Assembly: GCA_030431335.1 (NCBI GenBank)
Contig: JAUIJH010000023.1
Span: 1 to 47,456 of the forward strand
From: Alphaproteobacteria bacterium
GTDB taxonomy: Bacteria; Pseudomonadota; Alphaproteobacteria; Rhizobiales; Amorphaceae
Length of the DNA: 47,456 nucleotides
Reading direction: 5' to 3'
The notes below the pieces were generated by a model. The model saw only the letters and a list, made by a program, of their open reading frames with translations, had not been told where the DNA came from and searched no databases. The translations under genes were made by a program, and so were the position numbers. Shown piece by piece: positions 28,601 to 36,977 of this stretch (its first letter is position 1; every line of letters begins with the position of its first letter).

Positions 28601-28829
28601 CCCCGGTCGCGGCGTAGAGGATGTTCGCGTTCAGATTGAACGTGTCCGGGCTGGCGTATTCCTCGCCCAAGGGGACGTAGGCGACGAAGACGAGTTCATC
28701 TTGAAGCGGTTGAAACGCGAGGCCGACCGTGTAGATCGTGAAGGAATCGGCCCGCCACCACAGATAGTTGCCGTCGCTGGTGGATGCCGTGAAGTCGTCC
28801 AAGCCGACCGTCACTTCGGATGTCGCCAA
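25659..28829 (-). CDS. RTX (hemolysin-type calcium-binding) secreted protein
   Basis: 1056 residues. Nonapeptide GGxGxDxUx repeats occur in an N-terminal cluster (about 130-230, e.g. GGVGDDTIHGG, GGPGNDVIDAG) and in a dense C-terminal block (about 830-990, e.g. GGSGDDMLSGQRGDDLLRG). They form Ca2+-binding beta rolls. There is no N-terminal Sec signal; the C-terminal segment after the repeats is hydrophobic (ASLEDIALLLV) as in type I secretion substrates. A hydrophobic stretch near residue 270 (VAAGFALGGLGLILGAAIES) could insert in membranes. No catalytic domain is recognised. No ABC/MFP/TolC secretion genes are nearby, so export must use machinery elsewhere. The gene is intact. Confidence 0.9.
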   Translation of the reverse strand: MATSEVTVGLDDFTASTSDGNYLWWRADSFTIYTVGLAFQPLQDELVFVAYVPLGEEYASPDTFNLNANILYAATGAGDDTVNFPDVPPNPDMPIAEPYYTITIVAGPGEDLITKVPDVGFDNLPKITLAAYGGVGDDTIHGGRQGDLIHGDSFNTITFSEDLPSDNALAEDTPDSVPGDDQLFGYRGSDTIYGGPGNDVIDAGPRGYGDTDVVTGGSGADNFLLSYNTDGAAGGTDFWSIWGQNLTNDEVGQVVSSVVSGILGEGANVAAGFALGGLGLILGAAIESFIDFLIALEASETPVSGPDVLIVTDFDPSEDVIFVPIDENVTLNSTIEFFENAAGTSGWGILFEDDDDNVYAQAMLGADFLASLGIEQADTTTAQSLLGSVLSRSTVINADGGLKQLTSQNVLSLLPGGGYTAPSSTPIVPAGTKLTAWGALGPVVADGSVAGFSENGSITFGSAYSDALTSNAHFVDPQKFTLSDSADAATLIEGYAGNDLIFGTTYSDTLSGGDDADVIYTFLADIEDGELVPETVDAGRGDDTVYTGASGGTFNGGAGGDTLIFFYGAQIEESKTPALAYQVVIDLTAPTPIIVDAVPTGSTDVAPDSPTPPFTTALNTYTVTDFETFIGGPLNDWIRAANGTVIGGGAGPDYLDVGAGNVGLTYQTSTEGVSVMLQPGRVMLSGGDATGDVLVNLQSGSTYNVTSLTGSAEDDHLYMVASDTTMYGGGGLDTFGVFFDPTNQISAIEIPDFAQDDIIDLSQIGVTSFDQLQLLAPYAFEYTDESSGQSLRAILNFDLIEPLTPENFIFATAASGVAVGTRRDDAFAGGADDDRFDGRGGNDALHGSDGDDVLFGRAGQDFLNGGNGSDIAFGGADGDRIDGGRGADFAHGGRGADTILLGAGADIGFGGRGDDTIVGGGAGDTLNGGSGDDMLSGQRGDDLLRGMAGADRLLGGAGADWLFGGAGADTLNGGDGADEMTGGGGADLFRLRFSGLDGDAILDFDATEGDRIAIAAEHVLSVSEDAPGVFRVSDGVVEHVFEAAGASLEDIALLLV

Positions 28830-29096
28830 GGCACCGTATCTCCGCTGGGGCGGAGTCGCGGCGACTGGCGAGCCGCCCGGTGAACCGCCGATAGACCGCG
28901 ATGTGTTCGCTTTTGGCGAAAGTGCGGCGAAGTGTTAGCAGCGCGCGGCTTCAGCTCAAGTTAAATTATGGCGGGATTGAGATGCCGTTAACAGAAAGCC
29001 GGTGCGTTTTCGTCGTCGTAACCACCAAGTGCCGTCACGGCTCTCCGATGAAATCGGCTTTTAGCCCTTTGCCGGCGTTCAGCCTGAAGCGCATCG

Positions 29097-30881
29097 TTAT
29101 TCGGGAACGCCTGCTTCGCGCAGCGCATCGATGACGAGCGCAAGCGACGTCTTGCTGCGGATCGGCAGGACGCGCTCATAGCGTGACGCGCTTGCTTCAG
29201 GATACGCTTCAAGGAGTTTTGCTGCGGCCGCCCTCGCGTCCTCCTTGCGGCCGAGAATTTTCAGCGCGACCGTTCGCACCCAGTGCGCCGAATCCAGCGT
29301 CGCATGGTGCGTCAGCACGCGGTTGACGAGGGCGAGCGCCATTTCCGGGTTGCCGGAAAAGAGATGGCCCGCCGCTGAGACGGTCAGCATCGCGTACGTG
29401 TTCGGGTCCTTTGGGCCAAGTGCCATCCCGCATTCGATGAGGCGCATCCCCTCCTCGGTCTCGTCGCCGAACACCAAGCCACACCCCGCCATCGAGGTGA
29501 CGAAACCGGAGCCTGGATTGATCTCCACCGCACGATGCAGCGCGTCCATCCCCACAGGATAGTCCTGGCGCAGCATGACCAGCGCAAAGCCGCCCAGGAC
29601 GACGGCCTTCGCGTCGTTGCCACCGACTTCCAGCGCCCGGCGCGCCCAGGCGACGGCCTGCGCGATGTCGTCGTCGCAGTATTGCGGCCAGAACCTTGTA
29701 ACGCGTTGCACCAGGCACCATCCCGCATGGGCGAACGCGGCCGCGAACGCATCGTCGAGCGCCATGGCGCGCGTGAGAAGCCCCAGCGCGGTCAGGTTGT
29801 CGGCCTGCTTTATGGCGTAGACGTGCGGGAGTGCCTGCAAGTAGAGATCGTAGGCACCGACGTGCTCGGCCGGTTTGCGCCGTGCCTTCTCGATTTCCGA
29901 GGCCCGGATGGTGGGCTCCAGGGTCCCGACCACGCTCGCCGTGATCTCGTCCTGCAGGTCGAAGACATCGTCCAGCCGGCCATCGTATTTGTCCGCCCAG
30001 AGATGCGTTCCGGTCTCAGCGTCGATGAGCTGGCCGGTGATGCGGATGCGCTGACCCGCCTTGCGCACGCTCCCCTCCAGCACATAGCGCACGCCAAGCT
30101 CGCGGCCGACGCGCCGGATCTCCACGGCGCGGCCCTTGTAGGCGAAGGTGGAGTTGCGGGCGACGACGAAGAGTTCGTCGAACCGCGACAACGCGGTGAT
30201 GATGTCTTCCACCATCCCGTCGACGAAATATTCCTGCTCCACGTCGTCGGACATGTTGGTGAACGGCAGGACCGCGATCGACGGCTTGTCGTGCCCCTGC
30301 ATGTCGCGCCGCGTGGCGGCCCTCGCCTCGATTTCTCGCGCGCCGATTTGCGGGGGTACGCCGACTTCGACGCTGTAGATGTGGATCGGCTCGCCGATGT
30401 TCTTGAGCCGCGTCTGCCCAAGATCCGTCACGGCGACGTCAAGGCGCGTGCGCACGAAGCGATAGGCATCCTGCGACAGGCAGATGGCGCCGGGCGCCGC
30501 CAGCGCCTCCAGCCGCGCCGCGATGTTGACGCCATCGCCCATCAAGTCGCCGTCGCTCTGTTCGATGACATCGCCGAGATGGACGCCGATGCGCAGGTTG
30601 ATCTGCCGATCGGCGTCCACGCCCGCGCTGCGCTCCAGCGCGCCATCCTGGATCGCCATCGCACAGCGCACCGCTTCCACGACGCTCTTGAACTCGAGCA
30701 GCGCCCCGTCACCCATCCACTTCACGAGGCGGCCTGCGTGCCGGGCGACGGCCGGCTCGATCACATGTTCCCGCAAAGCCGAGAACGCTGCGAGCGTGCC
30801 ATCTTCATCGAGGCTCGTGAGGCGGCTGAAGCCGACCACGTCCAGCACGACGATCGCGGCAAGCTTTCGGTTTTCAGCCAA
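29097..30881 (-). CDS. Class III nucleotide cyclase with TolB-like and TPR domains
   Basis: 594 residues starting MAENRKLAAIVVLDVVGFSR. The cyclase homology domain spans about 1-170: the two metal-binding Asp are in VLDVVGFSRL and KWMGDGALLEF, and the transition-state Asn/Arg are in GDGVNIAARLEALA. A TolB N-terminal-like domain follows (PSIAVLPFTNMSDDVEQEYF; about 195-325), then TPR-like repeats to the end. Such proteins of Rhizobiales make cAMP from ATP and probably sense protein partners through the TPRs. The catalytic residues are present, so it should be active. No membrane helix is seen, so it is cytosolic. The 57-base gap from the sulfotransferase suggests possible co-transcription. Confidence 0.93.
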   Translation of the reverse strand: MAENRKLAAIVVLDVVGFSRLTSLDEDGTLAAFSALREHVIEPAVARHAGRLVKWMGDGALLEFKSVVEAVRCAMAIQDGALERSAGVDADRQINLRIGVHLGDVIEQSDGDLMGDGVNIAARLEALAAPGAICLSQDAYRFVRTRLDVAVTDLGQTRLKNIGEPIHIYSVEVGVPPQIGAREIEARAATRRDMQGHDKPSIAVLPFTNMSDDVEQEYFVDGMVEDIITALSRFDELFVVARNSTFAYKGRAVEIRRVGRELGVRYVLEGSVRKAGQRIRITGQLIDAETGTHLWADKYDGRLDDVFDLQDEITASVVGTLEPTIRASEIEKARRKPAEHVGAYDLYLQALPHVYAIKQADNLTALGLLTRAMALDDAFAAAFAHAGWCLVQRVTRFWPQYCDDDIAQAVAWARRALEVGGNDAKAVVLGGFALVMLRQDYPVGMDALHRAVEINPGSGFVTSMAGCGLVFGDETEEGMRLIECGMALGPKDPNTYAMLTVSAAGHLFSGNPEMALALVNRVLTHHATLDSAHWVRTVALKILGRKEDARAAAAKLLEAYPEASASRYERVLPIRSKTSLALVIDALREAGVPE

Positions 30882-30938
30882 GCGGTCCCCCGGACGTCAC
30901 AACCAGCGCGACATTCGCAGTTTGCCAACAATGACGGT

Positions 30939-31562
30939 TCAGGTGACGCTCTCGATCAGCTTCCAGAAACCGCTGCGATCGTTCGTGTGCGGAAACGGAA
31001 CGTCCGGCACCGGCACGCCGAGAAACGCGCACAGCGGCGCCCACCCGTCTCTGACGTCGTGCACGAGAAGCCGCTCGGCCGGTATCGCTGCCTCGACGCT
31101 TTCGCAGTGCGCGATGAACGCCGCTTCCAGTTCGTCCAGACTGCCGTCCGGCGGGATACCGTTTTGCCGGATGAGCCGGCCCACCACAGCGAGCCAGTCG
31201 CGGAATTGCGGGGGCGGATCGTCGGTCTTGAAGGTGAGCTGGTGGATGGTTTCGCTGAAACTCTCCGCCCATGTTCGCGGATCACGCACGCCCAGAATGA
31301 ACTTTGCGTCTGGGTAGGAGGCGTTGAGCTCCTGGTAAAATCGGGCGGTCGGCCAGTCCACGGCGCTGTTGTGGCCGTCATAGATTGCGGCCCAGTTTGG
31401 GTTTCCGTCGAGCGCTGCGTTCCAAAGCGGAATCTGGACAGAAAGGTTTTTGGCCACCTCTTCCATGTGAAAGCACGGTCCGAACCCCAGATCCTGGAGC
31501 GCTAGCCGAAGGGAATAAGTGCCGGTTCTGCCGAGCCCAGCGCCGATGACCTTCAGGCCCAT
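30939..31562 (-). CDS. Sulfotransferase-family protein
   Basis: 207 residues starting MGLKVIGAGLGRTGTYSLRL. The 5'-phosphosulfate loop is GLGRTGTYSL and the 3'-phosphate-binding segment is ILGVRDPRTWAESF, both expected for PAPS-dependent sulfotransferases. The central aromatic pattern (YDGHNSAVDWPTARFYQELN) and the C-terminus (RSGFWKLIESVT) match the small bacterial/eukaryotic 'P-loop sulfotransferase' group of unknown substrate. The gene is intact, just upstream of the cyclase gene on the same strand. Confidence 0.88.
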   Translation of the reverse strand: MGLKVIGAGLGRTGTYSLRLALQDLGFGPCFHMEEVAKNLSVQIPLWNAALDGNPNWAAIYDGHNSAVDWPTARFYQELNASYPDAKFILGVRDPRTWAESFSETIHQLTFKTDDPPPQFRDWLAVVGRLIRQNGIPPDGSLDELEAAFIAHCESVEAAIPAERLLVHDVRDGWAPLCAFLGVPVPDVPFPHTNDRSGFWKLIESVT

Positions 31563-31916
31563 TCAACGGTCCAGTTCTTCTTGCGCCGATCAACTTGCGC
31601 GCCGATCAACGGTTCATGACCGTATTCTATTCCAATTGTGCCATAAGTGAAACCATAAACGCGAAACAGGAAGATCCAGATTTGGAAGGCCGCTTCGTCT
31701 GCTGAGCCGACCTCCGCGTGGAACCAGCGCCAGAGACTGCTGGGGCTCCTGTGCCATCATTCGGGTCTGAGGAGTCGGCTATTAGTATTGTTTGTGTATC
31801 CGCCGCCTCCACGGCAGTGTTTGCGTAAAGGGATGTGGAGACGGTGGTCAGTTCGCGTAGAGCCAGCTGATCCGGATTCGTTAGAGAAGGCCAAGCTGCC
31901 GTCCAAAGAGTAACGT
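31563..31916. other. Intergenic stretch without a supported gene
   Basis: A minus-strand frame just upstream of the sulfotransferase reads WRWFHAEVGSADEAAFQIWI and FRVYGFTYGTIGIEYGH, which looks protein-like but matches nothing I recognise; it may be a gene fragment. GC content is lower than in the flanking genes. Confidence 0.3.
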
Positions 31917-32329
31917 TCAGATCTGAATCCGCTCGACCTCATCGATGCTCACCTCGTCGGCCCGCCGATCATAGAGCTGCGTGGTCCGCGTCGACGCGTG
32001 GTTCACCACCTGTGCCGCCTTCTCGAGCGTCCCCTCGTTCTTGAGGTACGCAGTGATCCCGGTCGCCCGAAAGGTGTGGTTGCCGATCGGCGTCGCGATC
32101 CCAGCATGCCGCGCGCGCCGGCGGATCATCTCCCAGGCATTCGCCTGGGCGAGCGGCCGATCCGATAGCGTCTTGGTGTCCCGGTCGATCGTCCGGAATA
32201 CGAGCCCCTTGCGGTCGTCCCAGAGCGTGCAGTCGTCGAGGTAGTCGTAGAGGTACGCCTCGAGGGCGTGATGGCAGGGCACCTCGTGCCGCTTGCCGCC
32301 CTTCCCGAACTATACGACAAATCCCTCAA
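31917..32329 (-). pseudogene. Tyrosine recombinase, C-terminal catalytic fragment
   Basis: Reads GKGGKRHEVPCHHALEAYLY, then IGNHTFRATGITAYLKNEGT, VNHASTRTTQLYDRRADEVS and ends DEVERIQI. The HxxR box (HTFRATG), the following His (NHAS) and the nucleophilic Tyr (QLYDR) are all present. Upstream of FGKGGK the frame is closed by TAG where relatives have an aromatic or polar residue, and the N-terminal domains and first catalytic Arg are absent. This is a different recombinase family from the broken integrase at 14.1-14.7 kb. It is a remnant of a separate mobile element. Confidence 0.75.
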
Positions 32330-32403
32330 AACTGCGCTTAGTGACGTCGTTGTCGGCGTTGATCGTGCATATCCAGCAATTGGAGATCGTTTCTGGTTTA
32401 GCC

Positions 32404-33513
32404 TCAGATGCCGAACTTGGCCGTTGCTTCGATCCAGATCCGTTGAACGATGTCGCCTGCGGGCTCTGCGCGAGCGAGTGCTGCGGACTGTCCCGCCCAG
32501 GCGGACATACCGTCGAGATCGTTCGCCTCGGCCGCGGTCGCCCGCATGGTGGCGGTCAGTGAACGCTGGATTGGAAATGGAGCCGGGGTGGGAGCTTCAC
32601 ATGCGCCAGCGGCCTCGACATAGCGCGTACGGAGCGAGCGCCCAAGTCGACCGGAGAAGGCCCGGGTCGTCGTGGTGTCTTCGGGCCGTGCGTGGGCGAG
32701 GGCATCGGCCCATGCGGATGGGATCGCAGCTTCCGGCGACCGCAAGAGGGCGGTCCCGACGATGACCGCCGAAGCGCCAAGGACAAGCGCGGACGCAACC
32801 CCACGACCGTCGGCGATGCCGCCGGCGGCAACGACTGGAACAGGGACCGCATCCACGATCGACGGGACGAGCGAGGAAAGCCCGACAAGCTGTATTTCGC
32901 CCTTTGCAGCGTCAAAAGCAGCTCGATGCCCCCCCGCCTCCATGCCCTGGGCGATGATGGCGTCGGCACCCGCCGCAGCCGCCTCTTCGGCCTCGAAAAC
33001 CGTGGTGACAGTCGCCCACCAACGGATGCCGGCGTCCCGGAAGCGGGTGACGACATCTGGCGGATAGAGCCCCATAATGGACGAAACGACAGGCGGTCCG
33101 GCGGCGACGACAGCGTCGCACTGCGCTTCGAAGTCGGCCTGCGCATCGGACCAGGTTTCGGGCGGACGCGCGCCCCAGTCCTCAAGAGAGCGACGAACTT
33201 CCTGCTCATGGACGGGATCGCGCTTCGGCGGCGGATCGGGAACCCAAAGATTGAGCATAAAGGCGCCATTTCCAGACGCGCGCACCGTTTTGGCCCAACG
33301 ATCGATACCGTCCGGCGTATCGCCCGTCATGCCGCCGGCGCCCATTCCCCCTGCGCGCGAAACAGCGGCCGCGAGCGCAGGGGGGCACGCCCCGGCCATC
33401 GGCGCCATCACGACAGGGAGCCGAAGCCCGTATGCCTCGCAGAAGGTTTTCGCTCTCGTCAGGGCGGGGATGGAGTGACGGGCCGACTGGCTCCATTCTA
33501 TGGGTGTATCCAT
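32404..33513 (-). CDS. Nitronate monooxygenase (2-nitropropane dioxygenase family)
   Basis: 369 residues from ATG 33513 (MDTPIEWSQSARHSIPALTR); upstream ATGs at 33543 and 33564 are open but less likely. FMN-binding TIM-barrel signatures: LPVVMAPMAGACPPALAAAV at the N-terminus, GADAIIAQGMEAGGHRAAF with the catalytic-region His, VPVVAAGGIADGRGVASALV and GASAVIVGTALLRSPEA. The family oxidises alkyl nitronates with O2 and FMN, a defence against propionate-3-nitronate. The gene appears intact, single, on the minus strand, divergent from the GreA-family gene. Confidence 0.92.
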   Translation of the reverse strand: MDTPIEWSQSARHSIPALTRAKTFCEAYGLRLPVVMAPMAGACPPALAAAVSRAGGMGAGGMTGDTPDGIDRWAKTVRASGNGAFMLNLWVPDPPPKRDPVHEQEVRRSLEDWGARPPETWSDAQADFEAQCDAVVAAGPPVVSSIMGLYPPDVVTRFRDAGIRWWATVTTVFEAEEAAAAGADAIIAQGMEAGGHRAAFDAAKGEIQLVGLSSLVPSIVDAVPVPVVAAGGIADGRGVASALVLGASAVIVGTALLRSPEAAIPSAWADALAHARPEDTTTTRAFSGRLGRSLRTRYVEAAGACEAPTPAPFPIQRSLTATMRATAAEANDLDGMSAWAGQSAALARAEPAGDIVQRIWIEATAKFGI

Positions 33514-33564
33514 CTGCCGTGATCCCCTGTCTGCATGCGCCATCGATGGACCCGATTCTGGCAT

Positions 33565-33957
33565 CGATGGAACCTGCCCGAAAGGGCATCGGTCATGGCC
33601 TCGTGCAGCTCATTCGAAGAGGCCGGATTTGGGCCTCTTGCCAATGGGGCGACAGACCCACTGCTGCGGCGCGCGCACTCAAGATCGCAGAATCGTTGGT
33701 TTATGGGAGGCCGCCGTCACCCGGATGAAGGCGAGCCGCCGGGTGGTCGCAGCGACCGACGGCGGAGGATCGTGGACCTGCTGTTCGGAGCCCTGTCCAA
33801 CACGGCGCATGTTGTTCTTGGAGTCGCTAACCGGGCGCAAGCCGATCGAAACGGCGCGCCCGATCGCGCCGAGATGGACGTCTCGGACGTCCGACCGACG
33901 CCCCTGTCGCTTTGGCGCTGTGATGGGCACATGATGGCCGCACACAAGGAGACAATC
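33565..33957. other. Intergenic stretch without a supported gene
   Basis: Between the nitronate monooxygenase N-terminus and the GreA-family start there are open frames but none reads like a known protein. The last part (AAGGAGA just before 33958) is the ribosome binding site of the next gene. Promoters for both divergent genes must lie here. Confidence 0.5.
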
Positions 33958-34440
33958 GTGAGCGTAGCGTTCAAGAAGGAGGACAGCGCCGACAGTGCCT
34001 CGGAGACGGTGCTGCCTGACCGCCCGATCTCGCAGCATCCGAACCTCGTGACCGGTCATGGGCTAGCGGCACTGGAGCGACTGCTGGCCGAGGCGCGCGA
34101 CACCGTCGACGCAGCGGCGTGCATCGAGGACATCAACGAGCGGCGCCGGCAGCAGGCGGTCCCGCTGCGCGACCTGCGCTATCTCGCCGAGCGCGTCCGC
34201 ACCGCGCAGGTCGTGGACGCGCCAGCGTCGGCCGACACTGTGGTGTTCGGCAGCACCGTAACGTTCCGCCGCGACGACGGCCGCGTGCAGACGTATCGCA
34301 TCGTCGGCGAGGACGAGGCAGACCCCAAGGCTGGAACAATTTCCTACGTCTCGCCGGTGGCGCGACGCCTCCTCGGCCGGGCGGTCGGAGACGTGGTAGA
34401 CGCCGGCGGGCGCGAACTGGAGATCATCTCTATCGCCTGA
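33958..34440 (+). CDS. GreA/GreB-family transcription elongation factor-like protein
   Basis: 160 residues from GTG 33958 (AAGGAGA five bases upstream), reading VSVAFKKEDSADSASETVLP. A short coiled-coil N-terminus (ALERLLAEARDTVDA) is followed by the GreA/GreB C-terminal FKBP-like domain: VVFGSTVTFRRDDGRVQTYR, IVGEDEADPKAGTISYVSPV, LLGRAVGDVV. It is close to a GreA-like subgroup of alphaproteobacteria that begins with SVAFxKE. The subgroup may act on RNA polymerase in the secondary channel; whether it promotes transcript cleavage is unknown. The frame is open far upstream, but protein similarity begins here. The gene ends about 210 bases before the cardiolipin synthase. Confidence 0.85.
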   Translation: MSVAFKKEDSADSASETVLPDRPISQHPNLVTGHGLAALERLLAEARDTVDAAACIEDINERRRQQAVPLRDLRYLAERVRTAQVVDAPASADTVVFGSTVTFRRDDGRVQTYRIVGEDEADPKAGTISYVSPVARRLLGRAVGDVVDAGGRELEIISIA

Positions 34441-34649
34441 CCGTGGCGTCCGGAGGAAGACGCCGGGTAAAGCTCGGCCGACCTTGCCGCGCGCTGCAAA
34501 CGCCTGTCTCCTGGTCCGAGGCGGTGCGACGGCGCCGGCCTGAGCGTTATGCGGAGCGGAGCGAAGGCCCCGCGCCACCGGTGACGGAGCGAGGCACGGG
34601 CAAGACAGCCGTCCTTCTCCCATCGAGACTCTGCGTTGGGGAGGAAGAT

Positions 34650-36080
34650 TTGACCTTGATCGCCCTGCACTATCTCGCTGTTCTGGCCTGCGGCGTGCGA
34701 GTGATCCTGCGCCCTCACCGCGATCCGGGGGCGCGGGTGGCGTGGCTCGCGATCCTGCTGGCGCTGCCATTCGTCGGCATCCTGGCCTACATTCTCCTCG
34801 GCGAGACCAGCATCGGACGCCGACAGGCCGCACGCGTCGGACGGATCGCGGCGGCGCTCCCCGGCCCGGAGGAGGCATCCGGCTGGCCCGCAGCCGTGCC
34901 GGCGGAGACGATACCGCCCCCCTATGGTCAATTGTTCGACGTGGGACAGTCGATCAGCGGATACGCGCCTGTCGGCTTCAACCGCGCCGCGCTGATGGCG
35001 AATTCCGATGCCGCCATCGACCGAATGGTCGCTGACATCGACGCGGCCACTGATCATGTCCACCTGATGTTCTACATCTGGCTGCCCGACACCAACGGCA
35101 CGAAGATGGCGGAGGCGCTGAAGCGTGCCGCAAGCCGCGGCGTGGCCTGCCGCGCGATGGTCGATGATCTGGGCTCGCGCGATCTCGTCCGCAGCCCGCT
35201 CTGGGCCAAGATGGGTGAAGCCGGCGTCAAGCTGGCCCGCGCGCTACCGATCGGCAACCCGTTCCTGCGGATGCTCAGCGGGCGGGTCGACCTGCGCAAC
35301 CACCGCAAGATCCTCGTCATCGACAACGCCGTGACCTACTGCGGCAGCCAGAACTGCGCCGATCCGGCGTTCCTCCCCAAGGCGAAATATGCCCCCTGGG
35401 TCGACGCGGTGATGCGCTTCGAGGGGCCGGTCGTGCGGCAGAACCAGCACCTCTTCGCCAGCGACTGGATGGCGAACTTCGACGAGGACATCCGCGACGT
35501 GCTTCGCGCTCCGATGAACGTCCCCGGCTCCGGCTTCGCGGCGCAGGTCGTCGCCAGCGGGCCCACCCTGCGCCCATCGGCGATGCCGGAGATGTTCGCG
35601 AGCCTGATCTACGCGGCGGAGCGCGAGCTCGTCGTCACCACGCCCTACTATGTGCCCGAAGGCTCGATCCAGGCCGCGCTTTGCGCCGCCGCCAATCGCG
35701 GGGTCGCCGTGACCATGGTGCTGCCGGCGCGGAACGACGATTTCGCCGTCGGCGCGACCAGCCGGTCCTACTACCAGGATCTGTTGAGCGCGGGCGTGCG
35801 GATCTTCGAGTACCAACCGGGCCTATTGCACACCAAGTCGATGGCGGTGGACGGCGTCCTCACCCTCATCGGTTCCGCCAACATGGACCGTCGCAGCTTC
35901 GACCTGAACTACGAGAACAACATCCTGTTCTTCGACCCCGCGCTGACCGCCGAGATGCGCGCCCGCCAGGACGCTTACATCGCGGACAGCCGGGCGGTGA
36001 CGCTCGACGACGTTGACGCCTGGACATGGCGCCAACGGCTCTGGAACAACGCTCTTGCGACGCTCAGTCCCGTGCTCTGA
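34650..36080 (+). CDS. cls: Cardiolipin synthase
   Basis: 476 residues from TTG 34650, which has GGGGAGGA five bases upstream; the frame is open further 5' but only this start gives the family N-terminus. Two membrane helices (about 2-20 and 29-50) are followed by two phospholipase-D domains. HKD motif 1 is HRKILVIDNAVTYCGSQN near residue 217 and motif 2 is HTKSMAVDGVLTLIGSANMD near residue 395. The enzyme transfers a phosphatidyl group between two phosphatidylglycerols to make cardiolipin at the inner membrane. All catalytic His/Lys/Asp are present. The length is typical of ClsA-type enzymes. A second PLD-superfamily gene lies at the left edge of the window. Confidence 0.95.
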   Translation: MTLIALHYLAVLACGVRVILRPHRDPGARVAWLAILLALPFVGILAYILLGETSIGRRQAARVGRIAAALPGPEEASGWPAAVPAETIPPPYGQLFDVGQSISGYAPVGFNRAALMANSDAAIDRMVADIDAATDHVHLMFYIWLPDTNGTKMAEALKRAASRGVACRAMVDDLGSRDLVRSPLWAKMGEAGVKLARALPIGNPFLRMLSGRVDLRNHRKILVIDNAVTYCGSQNCADPAFLPKAKYAPWVDAVMRFEGPVVRQNQHLFASDWMANFDEDIRDVLRAPMNVPGSGFAAQVVASGPTLRPSAMPEMFASLIYAAERELVVTTPYYVPEGSIQAALCAAANRGVAVTMVLPARNDDFAVGATSRSYYQDLLSAGVRIFEYQPGLLHTKSMAVDGVLTLIGSANMDRRSFDLNYENNILFFDPALTAEMRARQDAYIADSRAVTLDDVDAWTWRQRLWNNALATLSPVL

Positions 36081-36382
36081 GCGAGGCGGGGCTTCAAAAG
36101 TGCGAGCGAAAATCGATCAGCTCGAGAGCCGTCGCGGTCATCACACCGACGACGCACAGCCGAAATCAACGAGGGGCGGTTCACACCGTTTGTTCCGCAG
36201 TTATCCGAGTAGACAAGCGTGAGACGCTGCTTTTGGAACAACACACGCGGCCAATCTCTCGAAAGGCATCGCTGCCTGTTCGCGATGGCGAATTTCCGCC
36301 AGCCATGAACCCTCAAAACAATATGGTGACTGGGTAGTAGTTGATGATAAAAATGGCGAGATGATCGCGGCAAACGATCGAA

Positions 36383-36742
36383 ATGACCCAAATTATAACC
36401 CACCAGAGCCTAAAGAAGGTCAATAAATTGATAACTAAAGAAGATGTCCAGGATGGATTAAGGGGAAAAGGAACTAGGTTCCTGACCGTCGATGAATTGA
36501 CTGATAGCATTAGCTATATTAATAGCCAAAATTTGATTGTCCAATCAATGGAATCTCGTTTAATTTCCGGAACAAAAAAAACTCTCCTACTGGATTGCAG
36601 TATACTTGGTCTTGATATTGGATACGATGGCGACGTGAAACCCGAAGGTTCTTTAGAATTATTGTTGAGAAAAATTGAAGTTGCTCGTAAGATGGACGGT
36701 GAAGTCCATTTTCAAGTTTGGTTCGATCGACCCGAGCCATGA
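36383..36742 (+). CDS. AT-rich hypothetical protein (119 aa)
   Basis: Reads MTQIITHQSLKKVNKLITKE and ends FQVWFDRPEP. It begins after a low-GC leader (36.2-36.38 kb), and codon use is A/T-ending, quite unlike the flanking GC-rich genes, so recent horizontal acquisition is likely. The central part (KKTLLLDCSILGLDIGYDGD) looks like alternating strands and helices of a small globular protein; no domain is recognised. It might be a component of a contact-dependent or abortive-infection cassette, but nothing in the sequence shows this. It is followed by the IS cluster. Confidence 0.6.
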   Translation: MTQIITHQSLKKVNKLITKEDVQDGLRGKGTRFLTVDELTDSISYINSQNLIVQSMESRLISGTKKTLLLDCSILGLDIGYDGDVKPEGSLELLLRKIEVARKMDGEVHFQVWFDRPEP

Positions 36743-36866
36743 GATGGCAGGGCGGGCGAACGAATATAATACTAAATCGGATTAACGCCAGCTCGCGCAG
36801 CCCAGCAGGCTTATGTCATACACTCGTTAACGAGATCGGCCTTGGCTGATTCTATTGCCTGCATGC

Positions 36867-36926
36867 GATGGCAAGGAGCGGGATGGCAAGGAGCGGGATG
36901 GCAAGGAGCGGGATGGCAAGGTGCGA
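36867..36926. repeat. 15-bp tandem repeat
   Basis: The unit GATGGCAAGGAGCGG is repeated exactly three times (36867-36911), with a fourth degenerate copy (GATGGCAAGGTGCGA). It lies about 50 bases before the resolvase start, in a gap without genes (36743-36977). Confidence 0.85.
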
Positions 36927-36977
36927 CCTGACGGACAAGGAATGGGTTCAATTCCGGCGACCTCGCACCCTGTGAGG

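Noticed and set aside
34119..36080. 653-residue version of the cardiolipin synthase
   Set aside because: The upstream 177 codons overlap the GreA-family gene and have no family similarity; TTG 34650 has a strong ribosome binding site and gives the usual two-helix N-terminus.
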